Shown here: piece by piece, positions 41,201-48,300 of the stretch
Position numbering within the stretch: the stretch's first letter is position 1
Layout: each line of letters opens with the position of its first letter
IMG/VR virus record: IMGVR_UViG_3300046777_001606
Span: 1 to 64,000 of that record
DNA: 64,000 nt
Reading direction: 5' to 3' (one strand)
From: a virus
Notes under the pieces: generated by a model
What the model saw: the letters and a program-made list of their open reading frames with translations, nothing else
Databases searched by the model: none
Told to the model about the DNA's origin: nothing
Made by a program: the position numbers and the translations under genes

Positions 41201-43783
41201 GATGCAGTTTCTACTGACGTATTTACTGGAGGTAATAATTATTCTAGAAGCTTTACACTCAAATACTTTAGCAATGGAGCTCCACTTTCGCAAGGATTGA
41301 TTGGAGAAGAAGGTCCATCAATATTTGCCTTTAGATATGCTGGCGGATACATGAAGGATGCACTGACAAATCAACTTTATGTTAAGAATCTTGGAATTAG
41401 CTCTGGTCCAGCACTATACAATGGTGCTGGCGGAAATATTGGAGTTGGTAGCACTGCATCATGTAGAGATGTACAGAGCAATGTCGATAATCTTGTAGGA
41501 CTTGTTACTTCTATTATTGGCGCTGGTTCTAGTGTAGGAATTGCATCTACAAACTTTGGATATTTTAGAGTCAATTCACAAACAAACGTCACTAATGCAA
41601 CTATTGTTGGATTTGGAACTACAGTCGGAATTGGTTCCACCAATGTTGTTGGTGGACGTAAGTGTGCCCGCGATTTGGGTTATATTGTTGATGCAGTTGC
41701 ACAGGATGTTTCTTATGGATCTAATCAGCACATAGTTTATGCAACTAAGAAATATTTTAATGGCGCTGGTGTAGCAATTACTAATGGTCTTGTTGGAGAA
41801 ACACAACAATCTATCACGGCTTTCCATGCATTGCGAGATTATGCAAAACTTGCAATAACCAATCAACTTTATAACCAAGATTATAGTATAATCGCGGATC
41901 CAGTTAGCGGTATTAATAGTTCTCTATTATCTTGTGCGAATATAAGATCTAATATTGATACTCTTGTTGGTATTTTAACCGTCGCTATTGGAAGCAGTAG
42001 TTTGTCTGCAGTTCCAGCAGAAACTCTTGGTACTACTGATTGTGCTGACGTAAGATCTGCTCTTGCATCATATGTCGGAATTATTACCACAATTATTGGT
42101 ATCGGTACTTCTGCATGTCCAAGGGTCAGCAATCCATTGTCTAATCCAGTTTCCTTACCAACAACTTTAGGTGCAGCATCATCCACTAGCCCATTCCCAG
42201 AACTTCAAATCGAAGTTACTAAAACACAAAATACAAAATTTGCTGGATGGTCAATTGGAGATCTTGAAGTTTTTGATCCTCTAGATGATCTATTTGATGG
42301 AATAACTAAAAAATTCCCATTATTCTTAGGTGGTACTAGACAAGATATCAGAACCAAAAAAGGATCTACATTGGATATTCAGTCTAACTTACTAATATTC
42401 ATTAATGATATTCTCCAAGTTCCAGGACAAGCATATACATTTACTGGAGGAAGTGTAATCACCTTCTCAGAGGCACCAAGAAGTGGAGATACTTGTAAAA
42501 TCTTGTTCTATAAAGGAACAGGAACCATTGATGTTAGACTTGTAGATATTCTGGAAACAGTTAAAAAGGGTGATGATGTTCAGTTAGTCTCAGATCAATT
42601 CTATGAAACTGAGGATGAGAGAATTGTAAGTTTTATCAATTCTTCAGATAGCATCCAAACTGTAAACTATCGTGGTCTTGGAATATCCAATGATGATACT
42701 TTCAGAAGATCTTTAACTTGGTGCAGACAAACTGAAGATAGAGTGGTTGATGGTGAAGATGTTACAAAGGATAGAATTCTATACGAACCACTAATTAATC
42801 CATCAACAAATATTATAAGAAACGTTGGTATCGGATCTACAGTCATTTTTGTAGATAGCGTTCAACCATTCTTCAATGCAAATAATGAAAATACAACGGC
42901 AGAATATAGATCGAAACTCATTATGGTTTCACAAGATGTTAATCGTAAAGCAATTGCAGAAGCAGTAGTAAGTGTTGGTGGGACTGTAGAGTCTATTACT
43001 ATGATTGAGGGTGGAGCTGGATATATAACACCACCAGAAGTAAGTATTGCAACTCCTATTGGATTCGGAACCACTGCTAGAGCATATGCTACTGCAGTAC
43101 TATCTGGAGATACTGTAGGATCAATTATCGTTTCTAATGGAGGATTTGGATATATTGCAACATTTACTCCACCAGTAGTACATATTGCACCACCAGAAAT
43201 AATAAAAGAAACAATTTCTAATGTAACTTATCTTGGTGATTTTGGTATTATTGTGGGAATCGCAACAACTTCTGTTGGAGTAGCATCAACTGGTATAATA
43301 TTCGATTTTCTAATACCAAATGGTTCTGCAATTAGAGAGATTCTTTATACTGGAGTTGGAGCAACTGATATTAGTGGGATCCAAACTGGATATTATTTCA
43401 CTGTTAAGAATTCTAATATTGGATCTCCTGGATCGGGGTTAATATCATATGATAGAAGTAATAACTTTATTTCTGTTGGATCATCATACTTAGACAATAT
43501 CTATGAAGCATGTAACGTGGTTTTAGCAACAAAAACAATTGTTGGTCTAGGAACAACTACAATTGCTAGAGTGACTGTTAGTGTTAATGACAATTCTGGT
43601 TTATCTGGTCTTTCGTCTGGTTTTTATGGGGATTTTAGTTGGGGTAGAATCTCTGCAACTGAAAGACCAGTTCCACAATCCTTTAATGCATATACATCAT
43701 ATGGAATTGGTGGTATTTCTACCTCTGCTGTTATTAGAAGAGTTAATCCTCTTAGATATATTGGTTATACAACCACAGTATAA
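29282..43783 (+). CDS. Giant baseplate wedge-position structural protein (4833 aa)
   Basis: Placed between gp6-like and gp8-like genes, i.e. where T4 has gp7 (1032 aa), but almost five times longer. N-terminal ~300 residues look gp7-like or wedge-initiator-like. A YHYH-type domain lies near residues 1300-1390 (Tyr-Asp-Gly-Asn-Pro-Ile-Tyr-Gly-Pro and Asp-Glu-His-Asn-Gly-Arg-Tyr). Many 'GxGYxxxP' modules and, from ~3590 to 4200, four related ~150-residue cysteine-containing repeats ('KC.RD(L/V)GY.VDA') occur. It is probably a baseplate or tail-fibre-bearing scaffold. Single intact frame, no frameshift. Confidence 0.88.
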   Translation: MRDTRVKISSIVENQLPAYVREEFPLVNDLLSQYYISLESQTLPADILQNIDQYVKLDNISSLVESTNLIDTVELYDDTITVNSNAGFPEEYGLIKIDNEIITYTGKEQNSLTDTCTISIGSSIAYLSGISTLYTGRPFVLNSLSASPTITSVGSTFVILSSIVVDSENTSGYTTTNNYTFKIDRPQFTGCVRGFSGITSYISNSAISDLVFTSTNADSHVNGSQVDNLSILLFKQFLKKVKAQASPGFENRDFDADLNENIFIKQSKDFYSSKGTDPSFKILFNVLYGEDAKIIKPRDYVIEPSNAQYRITRDIVVEPIEGSIDNIVNRTIFQDSSTISEQARASVNGVEKFLRNGKEYYIVSLDKDSIFGSFVINPKTKVVTNVSIGATHIDVDTTAGFPETGGSLLIELTDGTTFYITYESKTLTQFFGCSGIDRVIPDTSNIIFENFAYSYSDIERQNKIQFRITGVLSDLIVPQETDSFVKDDVVFAKTLGTEIEGLKANNWFFNLSTTYNVQSVSLVGLSPFIYNLTLYDNHIFRLGDAIEVYGSDGTEISGEVSSLISERAISVLVQGQLSTSSTIRYRIKRSLSRVNAVGYPELTAYTANVQNVYSDLKGNYFVASPSLPSYGSQTITIRDLVKTWSSDFYGTSVEIGQHGFYTGDAVYYTPGIGADTEAGIYFIQKNSPTSISLAKSRQNLFSGKLVTLFGVASAENKIELLEFAGQKLEPQKLIRKFSDPEYVTGDDYKTAAGMIGMLVNGVEILNYKSRDVIYFGPLEKIYPLSPGRGYDVINPPNLRINDVTGYGATAFPAVTGSLERIDILDSGFDYTDIPKISITGGNGNSAIAECNMISFEHDVPFYPTSGAAPLQVDLSNNTVAFTTYHKFRSGEEIIYLTGGDVAVGGLSTNASYYVSLVNAYAVKFHKSFEDANAGINTISLTSYGTGSHRVKSKFKKKKIGSISVKDSGFGYENKKIIVNSSGISTFKNTLYAENHGYSTGELVRYFSTDSTVIGGLSTSTSYYVTVVDDNNFKLSQVGSGQTTIDFYQKTNQFIDLTDTGTGNHIFNYPPIEVSIKGTIGVTTFSGQNFEAVINPVFRGEIKSVFVQNKGISYGSQSIINDNRQPEFILDSGSGAEVLPVILNGAIINVIIRSPGSNYNSPPNLVVTGKGTGAILSPILIDGKLKGVYVVYGGYGYENGSTFINVTPSGTGCELEAQIKTWTINKVQRNITTNQISDDDGFIDNGTNTDYGLQYSHAYAPRTLRRRILSSKIQNGQYVFSPDLQLSSGIEIASSSHSPIIGYAYDGNPIYGPYGYDTPEGGTIRSMISSYEQSLSIERPDTNLYPAGFFIEDFVYTGSGDLDEHNGRYCVTPEYPNGVYAYFATIFNGSPDGSGIFVRYKRPVFPYFIGDSYKSKPIDFNFDYRSNQDLTDINATGWVRNTTPYGLLKSKTSYEYVINPTKIKQQKTYIQGTSRGSVDSIGILTAGNLYQVNDKIVFDPTVQSNIKASAKVSKVKGSFVTTVSLASSVTNAEFILYNSGTNLIGFTSSPHGFSNNDIVNVVINDKEQKTGNIKTSTNNLYLTAGVPIPSVTGAVTYFKVTGNLNYPNIKENDIYIINNKEQVKVLEIDAKSSRIKVLRNITSAGGITSYSSSQRLIEKTRRLQIDLGISTTYQYNLNKEIYFNPREALGIGTTSGVGITTTLQFSDPGVGIASITIPTRAIYLPNHGLETNTELIYSANSGTPISISTNGSVSYQIPDNSIVYCAKFSNDLIGISTTKLGIGSTGSFVGLGSEVSYLMYFIATGVGNTHSFKTNYPNVLKGKITRNVVTVSTASSHGLSIDDKIDLTCIAGITTNVKIVYNDFNRRLLVNPRNFVASDIDVQNDIITIPNHQYTMGQKIIHTSTSPASGLSNNKIYYAIVVDKDRIKLADTYYDSTNKIPATVGIASTSFGTIAAVNPPIKIARNQNIVFDVSDSSLSFIKDNLQYSAFDLNFYEDSNFRNPYLKSPSSATFDVIKSGNIGIDSTAKVTLNIKQDTPQNLYYQLEVVNKNINTQIKKDLFIDNELVNNNNTLILVDSKYNGTHTVSGVTSTAFTFNIAETPEVGSYSYIQSNLSYITSSETAFGSIEKITILDSGFGYEIVPKVSEIISDYGFGALLYPKSETIGNIKTSKIADIGFDYSADLTIRPSSKFPDLIKISPLTSFESIGVTTSGRRYSTVPDLIVLDGYTGELVDDVELSYDIRNKKVEIITNTKSLYNVEPRIIPINNSNGVGISSVFFDTSSKDVIVTLGSSFSNAADFPFDIGSKVFVEGISVGVNSTGKGYNSDGYQYQLFTVTNTDPNIGGADPTVTYNLTEFLGVGELPGRYDRVNSVGRIIPEFQLAKFNSVLVDPKEIVYFVGEEISSTDNTGIVNSIDTRTDLIKVTSGGNFYIGDLLEGKTSGTLGYIIDIKKFESNYDVFPTSLVRKGWKKETGTLNNSFQRIHDSDYHQYFSYSVKSPIPYDTWNDAVSALNHTSGFKKFSDLIIETNNFVGIDTNQDNATFVRIDFISEMDLNCVTDFDLATENSLLVKNKYVSNEIRPISRILLDYQQSINNRVLTIDDIGPQFNSAERFNKYTIIDSFDLFTNNTYRARKYLAFIRDKRFVNDREVLLISTLHNSFEGYVTQYGRTETSYDLGFFDFLVFGTVGNLAFYPRKFAVNDFDVNLLTYDLRDSFAGIASTSVGTIANINSSTVQIASGVSTATTIVSIASSYRSAKLIVEISGINPGISSTTPYYFSEISLLHDGTNVYQSEYGNLSNEPFTASVGVGICTFNAYLSGSDIKLDLIPNAGLSTTINVNTLAVSIGNSAFTGVGTFVVATSEISSKYTSIASSTSPIQNSVASYSYDAYSGGYFIFSIEDTTNNSYEMCEVVVCNDNTEAYINDFGNVQSSVGLGTFGVGFSTSLINVYFTPNPNINVQVRAYQNALGNYDDQYPTEIGFTNSSITADSGVYVGTKRDIQRTFNLTYKNNDIFQRAFSGESSTVVDLTKDQIRLPNHYFVTGEEVTYVPRGKGTVAPIGIATTSIPGIGTTDKLPSTLYIVKVDELNVKVATSASNALKTTPEVLDLTSVGIGTSHIFICKNQNARVLISIDNVIQSPIVAAAITASLSQRITPVDNVIQVVSGISSYASGELLKIDDEIMLIESLGFGATNAILVQRPWLGTVLATHEANSVITKITGDYNITNNAINFVDAPYGLTPLSSTTNIAPERDWIGISTRSSFNGRSFMRSGFPNGTNTPYALNYVFDNISDQFNGFSTSFILKNNKQNIAGIQTSNAIILLKDVFQGPNRIGGGTVDVVSNYALTENSGITTIIFNASASPTTYDINNSNIPVGGVIISLGSSSIGWNDYQAPMGAGGTAIVSAAGTISAVRINNAGGGYRTGIQTFVRVGVRTNAEAGKITYVGFASISGGRVLGVAITNGGVGFASTNPPQVVIEKPVPYSNIPLIYSSSNPGGAAAGVGTGAKIDLYISQEGEAKDWTLINLGYGYKPGEILTVGLDTSGVFGIPKEYLGRFADGGNLLSKNRAFVQEEVVAYVEFNFPGISTSPTYDRAKCKRDVGYIVDAITFDLAFGGNSESISAGLAYWNAGASYVANERAETIFAYDYVKFIGQYIINNQSPPTLYQFPIVENQVFDFTLIQDYENNNANYFHRRKDARNLIVGNRQEIIDRSLAAVAVGYTNFYFPGEAQTTPRSRYYDAHRLIQLNKQEVIDRSLASVAIGYSDFYFPGDAQTTNRSRYYDAYRLIQNNRSEIVGSAWTAVSTAYPGVTTTASKCQRDLGYFVDAVSTDVFTGGNNYAREFTLQYFSNGSLIPNGVLGVQTESIFAFHSARDFMRLAVRNQLTYTDLGISSGPPTYGIGSTVGIASTAACYDVQLNIISLTGIVTTVLGAASTASLPARNLGNFNVTVGVGSTVGFGSTSSPGGLKCARDLGYFVDAVSTDVFTGGNNYSRSFTLKYFSNGAPLSQGLIGEEGPSIFAFRYAGGYMKDALTNQLYVKNLGISSGPALYNGAGGNIGVGSTASCRDVQSNVDNLVGLVTSIIGAGSSVGIASTNFGYFRVNSQTNVTNATIVGFGTTVGIGSTNVVGGRKCARDLGYIVDAVAQDVSYGSNQHIVYATKKYFNGAGVAITNGLVGETQQSITAFHALRDYAKLAITNQLYNQDYSIIADPVSGINSSLLSCANIRSNIDTLVGILTVAIGSSSLSAVPAETLGTTDCADVRSALASYVGIITTIIGIGTSACPRVSNPLSNPVSLPTTLGAASSTSPFPELQIEVTKTQNTKFAGWSIGDLEVFDPLDDLFDGITKKFPLFLGGTRQDIRTKKGSTLDIQSNLLIFINDILQVPGQAYTFTGGSVITFSEAPRSGDTCKILFYKGTGTIDVRLVDILETVKKGDDVQLVSDQFYETEDERIVSFINSSDSIQTVNYRGLGISNDDTFRRSLTWCRQTEDRVVDGEDVTKDRILYEPLINPSTNIIRNVGIGSTVIFVDSVQPFFNANNENTTAEYRSKLIMVSQDVNRKAIAEAVVSVGGTVESITMIEGGAGYITPPEVSIATPIGFGTTARAYATAVLSGDTVGSIIVSNGGFGYIATFTPPVVHIAPPEIIKETISNVTYLGDFGIIVGIATTSVGVASTGIIFDFLIPNGSAIREILYTGVGATDISGIQTGYYFTVKNSNIGSPGSGLISYDRSNNFISVGSSYLDNIYEACNVVLATKTIVGLGTTTIARVTVSVNDNSGLSGLSSGFYGDFSWGRISATERPVPQSFNAYTSYGIGGISTSAVIRRVNPLRYIGYTTTV
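40724..41229 (+). repeat. Two 50-bp identical copies within the giant gene
   Basis: Positions 40724-40773 and 41180-41229 are identical over 50 bp and 456 bp (152 codons) apart, in frame. They encode the start of two of the four 'KC.RDLGY' repeats. The exact match inside otherwise diverged repeats indicates recent duplication or gene conversion. Confidence 0.85.
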
Positions 43784-43786
43784 ATA
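43779..43786 (+). promoter_or_regulatory. T4-type late promoter (TATAAATA)
   Basis: Perfect TATAAATA overlapping the stop codon of the giant gene, 18 nt before the ATG at 43804. Could boost expression of the gp8-like gene and the following structural genes. Confidence 0.7.
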
Positions 43787-43803
43787 AATAAAAAACTGCA
43801 AAA

Positions 43804-45357
43804 ATGGCTGCAATTATAACTGATCAACTTAGAATATTTAATGCATCGAACTTTGTTTCTGTTGCAAATTCTACCGACACTTCATTATATGCCTTTGTTG
43901 GTTTACCAAACCCAATTGATTATAAATCTGATTGGGACTTTAGTCCGCCAGTTCCAAAAGATTCCTTCGAGCAAGAAGATGATTATTGGGACACTATAAT
44001 TGCATTGAAAAGAATTACTAGCGGTGATATTCGTCAGGTTATTAGAAAAATAACTTGGACCTCTGGAGATACTTATGATATGTATCGCCATGATGTTAGT
44101 AGGACTAATACTTCTAAACCTTCTGGAAGTACAAGCTTGTATGGGGCAAATTATTATGTTCTTACTGAAGATTATAGGGTTTATATTTGTATACAAAATG
44201 GAACTGATCCAGAAAATCCAGAAGGCAGACCATCTCTTGACGAGCCGACTTTTACGGACTTAGAACCAAAATCGGCAGGTACAAGTAATGATGGATATAT
44301 TTGGAAATATCTTTTTACTGTAAAACCTGCCGATATTATTAAATACGACTCTGTTGAATTTATTCCTGTTCCATTAAACTGGGAAACAAACACTGAAAAT
44401 GCAGAAGTAAGAGATAACGCTGCAACTAGTGGTCAAATCAAAATCGCAACTATTACAAATAGAGGTGTTGCCCTCGGAGCTCCAAACCAAACATATACCA
44501 ATGTTCCAATTAAAGGAGATGGTACTGGAGCAGAATGCACTATCGTTGTAAATAATGATTCAAAAGTAGATTCAATTACCATTTCCAATGGTGGTTCTGG
44601 ATATACTCATGGTAGAATTGATTTAGTTGCTGGAGGAGTTCCAACAGGATCTACAACTCCAACTTTTGATGTTATTATTCCACCAAGAGGTGGTCATGGA
44701 GCTAACATTTATAGGGAACTTGGTGCTTATTATGTTTCGTTATATGCAAGAATTGAAAATGATAATCAAAATCCAGATTTTATAACAGGAAACCAGGTTG
44801 CTAGAATTGGTATCATTGAAAACCCATTAGCGTATTCTTCAGAAAGTGTGCTTTCTATTGAAAAGGCGAGTAATGTTTATGCTCTGAAATTGATCGGGGC
44901 AGGATATAGTTCCGCAATATTTCTTCCAGATGCAAGAATTACTCAAACAATTGGTGTTGGATCTACTGCTGTTGGAAGAGTTGTTTCTTATGACGAAAAC
45001 ACTGGAGTATTGAAATACTGGCAAGATAAAAGTCTTGTTGGATTTAATTCTGATGGATCACAAAAACAATCGCCTCCATACGGATTAAATATAAATCGTT
45101 TTACTGCAGAGCCAGATGTTGGGGGATCCGTAAATGTTCTTGGTGGAAATATAACTTTGGGTATTGATACTTCTTATACTGGTATATCTACAGTAATAAA
45201 TAATAGAACATACTACCTTGGTCAGTCATTTACAAGAGGAGTTTCTAATCCAGAAGTTAAAAAATACTCTGGAAATATAATTTACGTGGATAATAGACCT
45301 GCCATTACTAGGTCTGCAAATCAAAAAGAAGATATTAAAGTTATTTTGCAGTTCTAA
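43804..45357 (+). CDS. gp8: Baseplate wedge subunit, gp8-like (517 aa)
   Basis: N-terminal 'ITDQLRIFNASNFV' and the 'WDTIIALKRITSGDIRQVIRKITWTSGDTYDMY' region match the T4-like gp8 family. T4 gp8 has 334 residues; this one carries an additional ~180 residues, including one 'ITISNGGSGY' module and Thr/Gly-rich parts. It is a wedge component next to gp7. Own late promoter at 43779. Confidence 0.88.
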   Translation: MAAIITDQLRIFNASNFVSVANSTDTSLYAFVGLPNPIDYKSDWDFSPPVPKDSFEQEDDYWDTIIALKRITSGDIRQVIRKITWTSGDTYDMYRHDVSRTNTSKPSGSTSLYGANYYVLTEDYRVYICIQNGTDPENPEGRPSLDEPTFTDLEPKSAGTSNDGYIWKYLFTVKPADIIKYDSVEFIPVPLNWETNTENAEVRDNAATSGQIKIATITNRGVALGAPNQTYTNVPIKGDGTGAECTIVVNNDSKVDSITISNGGSGYTHGRIDLVAGGVPTGSTTPTFDVIIPPRGGHGANIYRELGAYYVSLYARIENDNQNPDFITGNQVARIGIIENPLAYSSESVLSIEKASNVYALKLIGAGYSSAIFLPDARITQTIGVGSTAVGRVVSYDENTGVLKYWQDKSLVGFNSDGSQKQSPPYGLNINRFTAEPDVGGSVNVLGGNITLGIDTSYTGISTVINNRTYYLGQSFTRGVSNPEVKKYSGNIIYVDNRPAITRSANQKEDIKVILQF

Positions 45358-45363
45358 AGAATC

Positions 45364-48300
45364 ATGCCCCAAAAAACAAACCTCAATGTTTCTCCATATT
45401 TTGATGATTTTGATCCGAGAGATAATTACTATAAAGTCCTTTTTAAGCCAGGATATCCTGTTCAGGCTAGAGAATTAACAACGTTACAATCAATTCTTCT
45501 CAACCAATCAGAATCCTTTGGTAAGCATATATTTAAGGAAGGATCTGTAGTAATTCCTGGACAAGTAAGATACGACAATCCAATATACGCAGTTGAAATT
45601 GAATCAGAATTTAATGGAATTCCTATTTCATTATATTTTGATGAGATGCTCAACAAAACTGTTATTGGGGCAGATAGTGGAGTTAAAGCAACTATTTTTT
45701 ATTTACTAAAGAATACCGAATCTGAAAGAGGAAATTATACAATTTATGTAAAATATATTTCTGCAGGTGGGACAGACTTTACTAATAAAAAGTTCTTTGA
45801 TAATGAAAATTTAATCTTAGATACTGATTTAACTTATAGTGGGATTACAATTCCAAGTGGACAAGAATTTGTAAAAACAATCCAAACAAATGCTACCTCC
45901 GAAGGATCTTCTGCAACTGTAGCAGATGGTGTATATTTTATCAGAGGTATTTTCGCAAACGTCAATACTCAAACTATTCTTTTAGATCAGTACGGAACTT
46001 CACCTTCATATAGAGTTGGATTTACTGTTGTTGAGTCCATAGTTACTTCAGATGATGATCCAGATTTATATGATAATGCACAAGGATTTTCAAATTTCTC
46101 TGCTCCTGGAGCAGATAGATTTAAATTAGACTTAATTTTCTCTAAAAAAGAAATCACAGATACTGATACAGATTCTTTTGTTGAAATATTAAGAGTAACA
46201 AACGGAGTACCTGAGTATTTAAATTTAAACCCACAATATAATATTCTCAGAGAAGAAATTGCAAGAAGAGTTTATGATCAATCTGGTGATTTCTTTGTAA
46301 AACCATTTACTCTTTATTTAAGAGACAGTTTAAATAATAGAACAACAACAGATGGTCTTTATTATGATGATCAGATTACGATCAATGGTAATAAACCATC
46401 TGACAATTTAATGATTTATGAAATTGGTCCAGGAAAAGCATACGTTAATGGATTTGATATTGAAACCAGATCAAAAAGATTTTTAGACGTAGAAAAACCA
46501 AGAACAACAAATACAATACAAGCAAATAATGTAACATATAATGCAGGGTTACTTTTCCCTGTAAATAATGGATATGGAGCTCCTCCCATAGGATTGGGAA
46601 CAGATGTAACATTAAGTTTGATGAATTCTAGAAAGAATTCTGATCCATCTGTTGCGGCAGGAACTACTATCGGATTAGCTCGTATATATGATTTTGTTCC
46701 CGAATCAAATTATGAAAATGCATCTAGTAGATTATCATTGAGATTATTTGATGTTCAAACTTACACTGTGATTGGTCTAACAACATCTATAACTCAATCA
46801 ACTCCAGCTGTTATAAAAGGTTCCAGAAGTAAAGCAACTGGATATTTGAGATCCAGCGTTACTGGTTCAAGTTCTTTAACTCTATATGACGTATCTGGAT
46901 CATTTATAGAAAATGAAGCGATTTCTATAAATGGCATTTCAAATGGAAGATTAATTAAAACAGTAACTGATTATGATATCTCAGATGTAAGATCTGTATA
47001 CGGAAAAGTTGGAACAACTACTTTTACTGCAGATACTATCTTAGAAAATAAGCAACTAATAGCTCCTGCAGGATCGACATTTCAAATTACCGCAAGATTT
47101 AGTGGTATAAGCACGGTATCCTGTGGATTAAACACCACTTTTATTAATAGTGTAAAAGTAAATGATATTATCACATATTCAAGTCCAAATCCAACTTCAG
47201 TACCAATTTATAATAGAGTAGCAAGTATTGGTGCTGGCGGTACATTTTTTACAATTGCTGGTCTCACCACCGTATCTGGTATTTGTGATGGAACTTTACC
47301 AGCATCTTCGGTTACAGTTTCAAATATTACAAAACTTTATGGTTCTGTTTATAATCAATCAGATGCCTCTTTATTAACTTTACTCCCACAATCAGTAATT
47401 TCTAATATTTCTTTAGAAAATAATATTTTACGCCAAAGAATTGACTTCAAAACGGTAACTATTACTGCATCTTCACTAACTATTCAAATTACTGAACCAG
47501 ATTTATATTTCGAGTCATTTGATGAAGATAGATTTGTTATTAGTTATAGTGATGGAACTATTGAACCATTAAGAAGAGATAAGTATAGTTTAGATGTCAC
47601 AGGAAAAATACTAACCTTCAATGGGTTATCTAAAACAACAGGAACAGCAAACGTAATTGCAACGGTTAAGAATTTAAAACCTAACTCCAAAAATAAAAAG
47701 TTCAATAAAGTTTCAACATTAGTCATTGATAGATCAAGATTAACATCGTCCGGTATTGGATCAACAACATTAAACGATGGATTAACCTATAGTCAAGTCT
47801 ATGGTACTAGAGTACAAGATGAAGATATTTGTCTTAACGTTCCCGATGTTGTAAGAGTTTTAGCTGTATATGAATCGGATTCCACATCAGATCCATCAAT
47901 TCCAAAATTAGAATTATCTTCATTTACAGGTCAAACAAACTCTACAGCAGATTTTAACTTAGGTGAAGAACTTTTAGGAAAAACTAGTGGATCTGTTGCT
48001 TTAGTTGTTAATAAAGTTAATGCAACTAATATAGAAGTTGTGTATTTAAATGCATTTGAATTTGTTGAGGGTGAAGAAATAGTTTCGAAAGAAACTGCTG
48101 TAACTGCAAAAATAACAACGAAATATACAGTAAGTAAAAATATAACACAAAATTATAATTTCGATAACGGGCAAAGAGCTACATTATATGATTATGGTAG
48201 AATTATTAGAAAAACTAATGTTGCTGCACCAACTAAAAAGATAGAAATAATATTCCAATACTATAGTATTGATAGCAATGATACTGGCGAATTTATAACT

